NCBI RefSeq assembly: GCF_012726345.1
Contig: NZ_PTXN01000010.1
Span: 145,078 to 209,077, forward strand
DNA: 64,000 bases
Source of the DNA: Marinomonas sp. UCMA 3892
GTDB taxonomy: Bacteria; Pseudomonadota; Gammaproteobacteria; Pseudomonadales; Marinomonadaceae
Direction of reading: 5' to 3'
The notes under the pieces: model-generated
Seen by the model: only the letters and a program-made list of their open reading frames with translations
What the model was told of the DNA's origin: nothing
Database searches by the model: none
Part shown: positions 27,901 through 39,900 of the stretch, piece by piece
Layout of the letters: each line of letters starts with the position of its first letter
Numbering within the stretch: position 1 is the stretch's first letter
Translations under genes and position numbers: made by a program

Positions 27901-30900
27901 ATGATTAACTTATCAGCATCATCTCCAGACAAACTGTACACCAAGGTGCTGTTCGCTGCCGTACCGTCTGCATCGGTCGCGGTAGCTGTGTAAATAACCG
28001 TACTGGTATCAGCATTCTCATTGACACTGCCCGTCGCACTGGAAGTCATCACTGGCGTATTGTCATTCAGGTCATTAACGCTGACGGTCACCGCTTGCGT
28101 TGTACTCAAGCTACCAGAGTTGAGGTTCCCAGCACCGTTATCTGTCGCAATAACATTAAAGCTGTAGCTGGTTTGAGTTTCATAATCCGCTGAGGCTTTC
28201 AGTGTCACCTCACCAGTGGTCGCATCGATGATTAACTTATCAGCATCATCTCCAGACAAACTGTACACCAAGGTGCTGTTCGCTGCCGTACCGTCTGCAT
28301 CGGTCGCGGTAGCTGTGTAAATAACCGTACTGATGTCAGCATTCTCATTGACACTGCCCGTCGCACCGGAAGTCATCACTGGCGTATTGTCGTTCAAGTC
28401 ATTGACGCTGACGATCACCGCTTGCGTGGTACTCAGACTGCCTGAATTGAAGTTGCCGGCACCGTTATCCGTTGCTACAACATTAAAGCTATAGCTGGTT
28501 TGAGTTTCATAATCCGCTGAGGCTTTCAGTGTCACCTCACCAGTGGTCGCATCGATGATTAACTTATCAGCATCATCTCCAGACAAACTGTACACCAAGG
28601 TATTATTCGCCGCGGTGCCATCTGCATCGGTCGCGGTAGCTGTGTAAATAACCGTACTGGTATCAGCATTCTCATTGACACTGCCCGTCGCACCGGAAGT
28701 CATCACTGGCGTATTGTCGTTCAAGTCATTGACGCTGACGATCACCGCTTGCGTGGTACTCAGACTGCCTGAATTGAAGTTGCCGGCACCGTTATCCGTT
28801 GCTACAACATTAAAGCTATAGCTGGTTTGAGTTTCATAATCCGCTGAGGCTTTCAGTGTCACCTCACCAGTGGTCGCATCGATGATTAACTTATCAGCAT
28901 CATCTCCAGACAAACTGTACACCAAGGTGCTGTTCGCTGCCGTACCGTCTGCATCGGTCGCGGTAGCTGTGTAAATAACCGTACTGGTATCAGCATTCTC
29001 ATTGACACTGCCCGTCGCACCGGAAGTCATCGCCGGCGTATTGTCGTTCACATCGGTGATTGACAGAGTAACGTCTTGTTCAGTGCTGCGCATACCATCG
29101 GACGCAATCACGGTAAAGTTATAAGACGACTTAGTTTCGTAGTCCGCCGCTGCTTTCAGCTTCACTTCACCAGTCGTTGAATCAATAGTAAATACGTTGT
29201 GATCATCCGTCACTTTTAAGCTGTAAGTCACGCTGTTATGAACGGAAGTGCCGTCGGCATCGGTGGCATTTGCATCGTATACAACTGTTGTCACTGCCGT
29301 ATTTTCAGCCAAAGTCGCTGTTGCCGCAGAGCTAAACACAGGCGCATTGTCGTTGATATCATTAATAGAGATAGTGACTGCCGCTGCGGTAGAAGCTTGC
29401 CCTACTGCATCGGTCGCCATGATATTCAGTGTATAAGAGGTCGCAGTTTCATAATCAATCGCTGCAGCACCCGCGCTGGTAAGTGTCACGACACCATTAT
29501 TGTCAATCGCAAAGTAGCCATTGTCGTTACCCGATTGAATCGAGAACTGACTTACTCCGTTCGTATCTGTGGCTTTAACTTGGCCGATAACGGTATCAGC
29601 CACCATGCCTTCATCAAGATTAAAAGCTTGAGAGGCCGTCACAACAGGGGTGGTATTATCAATCGTTAATGTATCGCCAGAGGTAAATCCAGCCCCGATG
29701 GCGTTACTCACTGTATCAGTAATACCCGTACCAGAAGCGTTAAGGTCAAGACGAAGGCTACCATCACCACTGATGTTATTCACGGTGACCTGATAAGTAC
29801 GACCCGAGCCTGTTATTGAAGCAACAGTACCCGTTGCACCACCAGACAAACTAAAGTCGCTAACATCGACACCGGTTACGGCCTCGTTAAAGGTTACTGT
29901 ATAGGTTGCACTGTCTGCGGTGGTCAACACAGCACCATCTCGGTTAATCGCAACAACACTTGGACCTGTATTATCTATAGTGATTTGTTGCCCTGTAACC
30001 CCAGCGCCTATCGCATTGCCCGCCGTATCAGTGATCCCTGTTCCAGAGTCTTTTAAATTCACCCCCAAAGTACCATCACTACTAACGCCATTCACTGTAA
30101 TGGTATAAACCGAATCAGAGACTTGCGTCACACTCGTGATCGAGCCACCAGCGGCGGTGCCAGTCAATACAAAATCAGCGGCATCCACTCCACTCACGGC
30201 TTCACTGAATACCGCGGTAAAAGTGGCCGCACTGCCGCTTTGTGTATCTGCTCCCGCACGCACAATCGCCACGCCCGTTGGTGCAGTGGTATCAATAACA
30301 AAAGTATCACTGTCACCATCAGCTAAAGCATTACCAGAAGCGTCTGTAATGTTTGATTTATTCAAGGTCAATACATAAGTGCCTTCCGACGTTGTCACGC
30401 TCGACAAATCAATGGTATAAGCATGACCACTGCCCGTCACTGACAACCCACTGATATCTACCGTATCGCCATTACGAGTAAGTGCGAAGTCTGCAATATC
30501 AACATTAGTCACTTGCTCACTGAAGTTAATAGTAACCGTACCCGCATTGGGTTGAGTAGGATCGGCAATATCTACAATCGCAACCGTGGGCGCTGTAGTG
30601 TCTACCGTACCCGTGGTAAAGTTATAACTTATTGTATCGCTGATGGCTGCTAGAGCATTATCTGAACTGTCTGTTAACGCACCCGCCGTTATCTGAATGG
30701 CGTACTGGTTGGTCGCCATCAGATTATTCGTTGGGTTGATGGTCAATTTATTACCCACAATAGCAAGCTGCCCATTGTGGTTGCCCACATCAATGGTCAA
30801 ACTATTCGCACCATTGCCTGTAATATCGTACAGGGTAATGGTGCCAGCATTACCTAACTGAACCCCCTCATCAAAGGTAATCTCAATAGAGTCCGCGACC

Positions 30901-33900
30901 GACACCCCAGTGGCATTGTCGGCAGGTACTACAGCACTAATAGTCGGTGCAATATCATCACTCACCGTAATACTGAACGATTTCTCAAATGTGGCATCGC
31001 CATCGTTCACCTGTACACGGATGCTATAAGTGCCAGCAGGCACATTCGCACGGTCCGTCACACGCAGATTGGCGCCATCAATATTGAACTTAGCGTTATC
31101 CGTATCGTTCACGCCAGACACTAACGAATAAGTGAAGCTTTCACCAGTATCCGCATCGGTGGCGGAGAAGCTACCGACCACTACATTAGTGGCACCTTCA
31201 GAATGGCCGTATGTCGTATCACTCAATACAATATCGGTTGGCGCATCGTTAATAGAGGTACTCACTACCGTAGTAGTACTATCTATGCCGTTTGTGGTGC
31301 CATCGTTTACCGTAATAGTGAACGTGGTAGACTCGGTTAAGCCTACTGCGACACGATTATCTGCCGGATCAAACACCAAGGCACGCAACGCCGCCTGAGC
31401 CGAGGCCAAAGTCGTCGACGTTAGGGTATAAGAACCACTACCGGCATCGGTAAAACCAGAAGCGATTAACGAAGCGGCAGTAAAAGTCCCTTTCGCCGCC
31501 GTATCCAACGCCACCGTCATCGATACATTAGCACTATCCACATCAGCCAAGACCACATTACTAAATGGCGTCAGAGTGGCAGAGTCATTAACGGCTTGAT
31601 TTGCAGAAGCGCCTGAAATAGTTGGCGCATCATTAACCTCGGTAATATTGATACTAACCGTTGAGTTAGAAGCTAAGGAGGCTGAATTGGCATCGTTAGC
31701 ACTGATAGTTAGGGTTGCAGCACCATTACCGCTGACATTATTTGCACCGGTATATTGAATGTTTGAAGCAGTGTCCAAGTAAGTATTGATATCTGTAGCA
31801 GAACCAGACAACGTAATAGTTTTGCTATCAACCAAGGTTTCGGTGACACCACTTCCAAAACCGCTGCCATCAGCTGGTGATGAGAAGCTCCCCTTGTCGA
31901 TCGACAGAGTCACCGTCAGGTTATCATTATCTACATCCGCAAAGACCACACTAGAAAGGTCTAGGTTAGAAGCCGTGTCTTCCGTTACTGAAATGGTTGC
32001 AGGTGCATTAGCAACCGTAGGCGCATCATTCACATTGGTAATATTAATGTTCACCGTTGGGTTAGATGCTAGATTCGCGGTGCCATCGCTGGCGCTGATG
32101 GTTAATGTGGCGGCATTGGTACCCGCAGCATTCGCCGCACCGGTATATCGAATATTAGAAGCCGTATCCAGATAGGTATTAATATCCGTAGCACTACCTA
32201 CTAACGTAATAGTCGTTGCATTGACTAGCGCCTCAGTCACTCCCGCGCCAACGCCAGAACCATCGGCAGGTGTAGAGAAAGTTCCATTATTCACCGACAA
32301 GGTAACGGTTAACGAGTCATCATCACCATCGGCAAAAGTCACGGCTGAAAGATCAATATTAGATGCCGTATCTTCTGTTGTAGTAATAGAAGCTGGTGCG
32401 CCGGAGATCGTTGGGGCAGCGTTGGGAGGAGCGATCGTAGAAACATCTACTCGCGCAGGTGTGCCTTGAAGGTTTGGCGTGCCTTCGTCGTCTTCTGCCA
32501 CTACATAAATATCATAAGCCGTGTTAGCAGATAGCCCTGAGACACTGAAGGTGTTCGAGAAAGCGCCGGTACTGACAGCAGCATTACCTGACGTAATGGC
32601 GGCACCACCGCCTGACGCCGTTCCAGCTTTTACTTCCGCAGCGGTAGGCGCTGTCGCTCCATCAGGTACAACAACGTAGTAAATCGTACCTGCTTCATCA
32701 ATATCGGCAGTTAAATCTAAAGTAGTGGTCGAAATATTCAATGCGGAAGGCGTTGAAGTTTCAAAGCTTGGAGCTGCTGTATCGACGCCAGCGCCAGTAG
32801 TAAAACTTAGCGTGGTTTTATCAACAATGCCCACAAAGGTCATGCCATCGGCATCAAAAAAAGCTTGCTTGTCGATTTGAATATAGTATTCGGTGCTGGC
32901 ATCTAGATCGGTTGTTGGGTTAATCGTAATCGTTGAAGAACCCGAGCCTGTGACTCTGCCATCATTGCCTGGAATAGATTCCACTAAAGAATTATCAGAA
33001 GTTTTATAAATCTTAATTGCGCCAGTGCCAGTTGAAGAAATGATTTCATCAAAGGTTAAAGTAATATTGGCGGTCGGTTCAATCCCTGTTGCATTATTGG
33101 TTGGCGTGGCTGAGTCAATAACAGGGGGTTTATTATCTGTTCCGGCAACCGTTCCATCCTGACGATAATAAGAAGGGACACCAGCGCCATCAGCAACAAT
33201 AACATCTTCGTCACCATCATGATCAAAATCTGCGACTAGGAAAGCTTCACTGTTCTGCAGAGGAAAAGAGGTATTCGGAGTTACTTTAGTAAAGCTTCCA
33301 CTTCCATCATTGTCGAAAAAGGAATAAGCCGCCCCATCATAAGCTAGAAAGTCCTGATCGCCGTCAGAATCGTAATCAATAGCAACTGTATACAGCCAAT
33401 TATCACTACCAGTTACTGCACCAGCTGAGGCTAGTGGATCTTGGCTGAGTGTGAAAGTAGAATCCCCGTTATTTAGATAATAAGAAGGCAACCCTGTGCC
33501 ATCAGCAGCAATAACATCTTCGTCACCATCATTATCAAAATCTGCAACTAGGAAAGCTTCACTGTTCTGTAAAGGGAAAGAGGTATTCGGAGTTACTTTA
33601 GTAAAACTTCCACTTCCATCATTATTGAAGAAGGAATAAGCCGATCCATCATAAGCTAAAAAGTCTTGATCGCCATCCGAATCGTAATCAATTGCAACGG
33701 TATAAAGCCAATTATCACTACCAGTTACTGCACCAGCTGAGGCCAGTGGGTCTTGGCTGAGAGTGAACGTAGAATCCCCGTTATTTCGATAATAAGAAGG
33801 CAACCCTGTGCCATCCGCAACAATAACATCTTCATCTCCATCATTATCAAAATCAGCGACTAGGAAAGCTTCACTCTTCTGTAAAGGGAAAGAGGTATTC

Positions 33901-36900
33901 GGAGTTACTTTAGTAAAACTTCCACTTCCATCATTATTGAAGAAGGAGTAAGCCGATCCATCATAAGCTAAAAAGTCTTGATCGCCATCCGAATCGTAAT
34001 CAATTGCAACGGTATAAAGCCAGCTTTGATCACCTGATACGGCCCCAGCAGCTGCAAGTGGATCTGCAGTTTGAGAGAATTGTGAAGCTAAAACCCCCGA
34101 GTAATCACTAACAGATATATTGTTAGATTCAATACTGGCAGTTGATGCTTCCAACACCCAATCCCCACCAAGCACCGCAGAACCAGTCAAATCATCAGAA
34201 GCCGCGATATCAGCCCCTGTTACTTGGGCAAATTGATTGATAAAAGCCATACCCGTGTCGCCTTGGGCGACGTTACAGCCGTAGAGCAAGATGTCGCCAC
34301 TATCGCTTAGAGCCTTGCCCCAAGCGGCGTAAGTAGCCGAATTTTGTGTGATAGCATCCGCTGAAACCGTTTCTGCACCGAGGTAGATTTCGCCTACACC
34401 GCCGTGAGACAGAATGTGTAACGCATCCAAGTCACTGTAGTTGGCAAGGATTTCGGTGATTTGCTCGGTGGCAGAGCGTGAACCATCCAACAACCAAATA
34501 TCCGCTTCTGGATTCGCTTGCTTGGTCAGCTCGACTAAACCCGGCACACGGGAGTCAATAATAATAACTTGCTTGGCATCGGCAACGGATTGCTCAAGCA
34601 AGGTGCCTTCGCGGTTCAGATCCACAATGGCATCAAGCTGTGCTTGGGTCAGCGCCCCTTCATTAAGCAATGTACCTGCAATAGTATAATTGTCGCCAGA
34701 GGTAAATTGGGCCGTGGACGCCTGACTAAGCGCATCATCAGCAGAACCCGTGAAGCTCAAGCCGACCGTTTGGCCTATCGTACCATTTACACCACTAACC
34801 GTGACCTTGAACACCTTACCATCGGAACTAGAAACATTGCTCACACCAGTATTACTTGCGTTACCTGTGACAGCAAAATCACTGGTTTCAATTCCAGTAA
34901 CGGTTTCACTCATAACAACAGTGAAAACGACATCGGTGGCGGTATTTGCTTCAACCTGATTCACCATGCCACGACTTATAGACGTTACAGTCGGCAAGGT
35001 ATTGTCGATAGTATAAGATTCGTCCGTTGCCAGTTCTGTCCCAGCCAAAGCATTACCAGCTATGTCTGTAATGTTTTGGCCAGAATTGAAGTTCAAGCCA
35101 AGGGCACCATCACCGACAATATTACTAACAGTAACGGTATAAGAAGAACCCGAACCCGATACGGCTGAAATAGCGCCGGTTACATCACCAGAAATTTCAA
35201 AATCATCCATGCTGACATTGGTAACGGCTTCACTAAAGGTCACATCAAAGGTCACCGAATCTGCCGTACTTAAAGCGGTATTCGTCGTGATAATCGCGGT
35301 AGCAGTCGGTGCGGTGTTTTCAATAGTGTAGGTTTCTAATAACGCACTAGGTGTCGTTGCAGTTAACGCATTGCCCGCAATATCATTTACTGTCGCCGCA
35401 GACTTAAGCTGTACGCCCAAAGTGCCATCACCATCGACGCCAGAAATAGTAATCACAAAGCCATTGCCGGTACCCGTTACGCTGCTAATATTTGCACCGT
35501 TGGTCGCCGTTCCGGTTAATTCGAAATCATCAATACCCAAACCTGTTACGGTTTCGCTAAACACCGCGATAAACTGTACTGAGTCGGCATTAGTCGTGGC
35601 ACTGTCTACGCGGTTTATTGAGATTAACGTCGGTGCTACCGTATCAACGGTATATACCTCATCATCCGCTGGTTCTGCGGTAGCGAGGGCGTTACCCGCC
35701 GCATCCGTCACAGCATGATCGGACTTCAAGTTAAGCCCTAGCGTGCCAACACCAGAAATGCCGGTGACATTGACGGTAATCGTATTAGTGCCTGAGCCAG
35801 TAATGCTGCCAATTGTGCCCGCTACTGAACCGCCGACATTCAGCTCAAAATCTCCAGCCACCGCAGTAACCGCTTCATTAAAGGTCAAGGTAAAGCTAGT
35901 TGTATCACTGTTGACCACATCGTCATCGGCGCGCTGAATCGATAAGAACGTCGGCGCAGTAGAGTCGGTAACACCTGTAGTAAAGTTCAACGTCGTGTTA
36001 TCACTGATGCCTGCATAGGTATTCCCTGCCGTATCGCGTACGGCGTTACCATCTATACGAATCGCATAAGTAGTGGCTTCATCTAGGTCAGACACTGGAT
36101 TCAAGGTAACTGTATTGCCAGAATACGTTAAATTACCGCCGTTCAATACATCAAAAGTCTCTACCGTAGTACCGGTCGTGACATTGATTAGGGTAATCTC
36201 ATCATAACCTTTGGCAATGTCTTCACTAAACGTCAGAGTGATGTCGCCACTTGGGGCAACTGAAACAGCCCCATCAGCAGGGTTACTAGAAGACAAAGTC
36301 GGAGCGGTATCATCGACAGTAATGGTTAAGCCAGAGGATGCCACACTGACATTGCCGGCCGTATCGGTAGCTTTTGTCGTTAAGGTATGACTACCAGTAG
36401 AAAGCTCTGAGCTGGTAATGCTCCAATTACCTGAACCATCCGCCGTTGCTGAACCAAGTGATGTGGTTCCGTCGGTATCATAAAGAACCACGGTCGCGCC
36501 AGCTTCAGCGGTTCCTGTCACGGTTGGCGTTGTATCATTTGTTATGTCATCGGTGGAAGAAGTACCACTGTCCGTCCCCGCTGTCATATCTGGCGTAGTC
36601 GGAGAACTAGGCGCTGTGGTGTCAATCACGATCGCTTTATTAGCCCCAAGAGAGTCAGATGCGCCAGGAGTCGCTAAGGTTAAAGTAGCGTCATAACCAC
36701 CCGCATCTTTAATGCTACCTCCGTTTAAGGTTAATGCAGATGTACTGATGTAATCTAAATCAGCACTGGTATCACCTGCTTGTACCGTATAATTAAACGT
36801 CAGCGTATTGCTGCCAGAACCAGATACATAATCGACAACACGGTCTTCGGAGCCTGTTTCTAATATTAATTGTGGCGTGCCTGTCACAGTAACAGCATCA

Positions 36901-39900
36901 TCAAAGGTCACTGTTATTGCAATAACATCGCCTTCATTATAACTACCATTACTTGTAGTCGCAGCCACACTGGCCACCACTGCAGGTACTTGAACCACAG
37001 CCACCGTTGACGCAATAGATAAGTCCGCTACATTATCATTAGCACCAGTATTACTTCCAGAATCAGTAATAGAGGTCAATGTGACTACTCGGTTTCCTTC
37101 TGTTGGTGCTTCAGACGTGTTTTTATATTTTAAAAATGGTACATAGTTCTGCCAAACCGCTGCAGTATCTGAGGCATTGATCGTCACAGTCGCTGTGGTG
37201 CCAGTCAAGCTCACCGTATAGCTAAACACTGCCGGGCTAGTATGTGAGGCACTTTGATTATCTTGCAAAGCAATATTAACACTACCAAAGGTTAAAAATT
37301 CATTGCCTAGATCACTGATGTTACTGACAGTAAGCGTCAGCTGTTCAATGGTTTGACCTGCTTCAACCGTGCTCGCATTGGGATTATTGAATAAGGTGAC
37401 ATCAGCACCTCCTTCAGTAAAGGTAGGATTCAAAGGAGTAGCGGTTAACGTCGGCTCATCGTTGACCTCAGTAATATTAATATTTACCGTTGAGATTGTA
37501 GAATCCGTGGTACCGTCATTAGCCTTGATACTAATCGTTGCGGCATTATCACCACTGGTGTTGCTAGCGCCTATGTATTGAATGTTGGTGGTAGTGTCCA
37601 AATAAGTATTAATATTCGCGGCAGTACCTGAAAGTGTCAACGTTCCCGTACCGGAGTTACTCACTGTCACATTGCCACCAGAAGAAGCGGCTAACGTGCC
37701 AGCCGATGTGGTCAGGGTGACCGTAAGATTATCGCCATCGCTGTCAACAAAAGTCACGCCAGACAGGTCAACATTGGAAGCGGTATCTTCAGTGACAGTA
37801 ATATCTGCAGGTGCATTAGAAATGGTTGGCGTATCATTGACTGGCGTCAGTAAAAGCGTTTTAGTAACAATATTACTCTGATCAATGCCGTCATTTACGA
37901 CAAAAGTCACACTTCTTGAAGTACTTATCAATGTAGGCACATCAGAAGTGGATGAGTAGGTAACGGCTCTTAACGCACTTTGCCATTCAGCTAGATTAGC
38001 TGACGCACTCGCGGAAGTTAAGGTCAGTGTGCCATTAATCGAGTCGTAAGACGCTGAAATGTTACCCATACTGCTGCCGTCATTTATAAACGTCAGAAGA
38101 TCACCTGTTGTGAAATGCGTGCTAATAGCAATGGTTGCCGTGGCTAGCGTTGTACTGTCAATGTCACTTAAAACTAAATCTGACGCAACCACAGCAGCTG
38201 TACCACCTTCTGTATAATTAACTGGTGGTTTGAAGTCAGAATCTAAACTCCCTGAGCTGGAGTATTTGGCAAGAACAAAATCATTATTTCCATTCGCCTG
38301 ATAGCGATTTCCAGCAATAAAAATATAACCATCGGCATCAATATCAGCTCCCCAAGCATAATTTTTACGTCCATCTAAATCGGTAGTAACTTTGCCACTC
38401 GTACCAAATGTCGTGTCCAACGAACCGTCTGCATTGAAGCGCATTAACTGATAATCGGCACCACCACCATTCGCATTATTTCCAATTAAATTAATTTTGC
38501 TATTTGCATCAATAATAATTTCTTTATATTGACTAAAACCTAAACCTGACAGGTTTATAAAACCATTAGTGCCAAAACTGCTGTCAAGACTGGCCGTCGT
38601 TAAATCCACTTTCAATAGTTCGCTGTTTTGAACAAAAGAACCATCTAGATATTGTGTGGAGACCATCGCAAAAAGCGCATTATCACTGGCACCCGATATA
38701 CTGACTGTAAATGTGAACAAAGTACCAGAATAATTGGGCGTAATAATAGCAAAACCTGCCGTACCAAAATCAGTGTCAGCAACACCATCTACAGAATATT
38801 TGACAACTACCAACTTTTTGTTAACAGTATCATTTAATGTTTGATAGACACTACCATCAGAGGCAACTTTGAACCCCCCACTCGTGGCGTTTGGATAGGT
38901 TGCATTTTTTAAGACTCCATTAACACCCCAATTAGCATCAAGGTTGCCAGAAGCGTCTAATTTAACCAATGTCGAATCTGACGAATAGCCAAATAGATAA
39001 CCGCCATCCGAAGTTAATTGTACTTTCCAGAAATAAGCACTGCTGGGCTCATCATAAGTAAAAAAACCATTATTACCAAAGGAAGTATCGACAGAGCCAT
39101 CCGAGTTATAACGCACAACAATACTTTCGTTTTCGTTTACATCATTCTTAGTTTGACCCGCAACCACAATTTTGCCATTGGCATCAATCGCGATGGCATA
39201 AGCTCGATCATCCCCAGACTCTACACTTGACTCTGTATTCGTTGCAGCGCCTAAACTACTAAACGACGTTAAAACTACTCCATTATCACCAAATGAACTA
39301 TCAAGACTTCCATCTGTGTTGTAACGCAATAGAGCAATGTCATCAGATGTACCTGTCCAGCTATAACCGACTACAACAGCTTTTCCATCAGACTGAACGG
39401 CGACTTCATAGGCACGATCTGTTCCTGAGCCAATGGCCTCACCAAAAGTACCATACTGATCACTTAATACAGGCGCATCATTCACCGCCGTCACCGCGAT
39501 ATCGCGGATGTTCGATCCTTGGTTCCCCGCCCCGTCGGTCAGGTTGAAGGTCACCGTGCGAGCCGAGGCACTTGGGTTGTCTGATGTGCTGTTATAACGA
39601 ATGGCCTGAAGCACTCCTTGGATATCTGCCGCCGTTGCGGAAGATAAGAAGGTTAAAGTCCATATTGTGTTGTTGGTCACACTGGAGGCCGTCACGGTAC
39701 CAATATTGGTCGAACCAGAACGTAAATCTGTTCCGTTGACGTTAATGCCCGTCGATATGCCCGTGGCGAGTGACAAAGTATCAGTCGCTTCCGCATTAGC
39801 GGAAATCTGCACGGTTAAGACGGACGAACCGGGGCTTCCCACTTCGGTTAGTGTCGCGCCGCCGTCAATGACAGTTGCAGCGTCATTTTCCATATAAGTC

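Noticed and set aside
26431..29046. Regularly spaced repeats that could suggest a CRISPR array
   Set aside because: The 327-bp period lies inside one open frame and encodes cadherin units; there are no short repeats with unique spacers.
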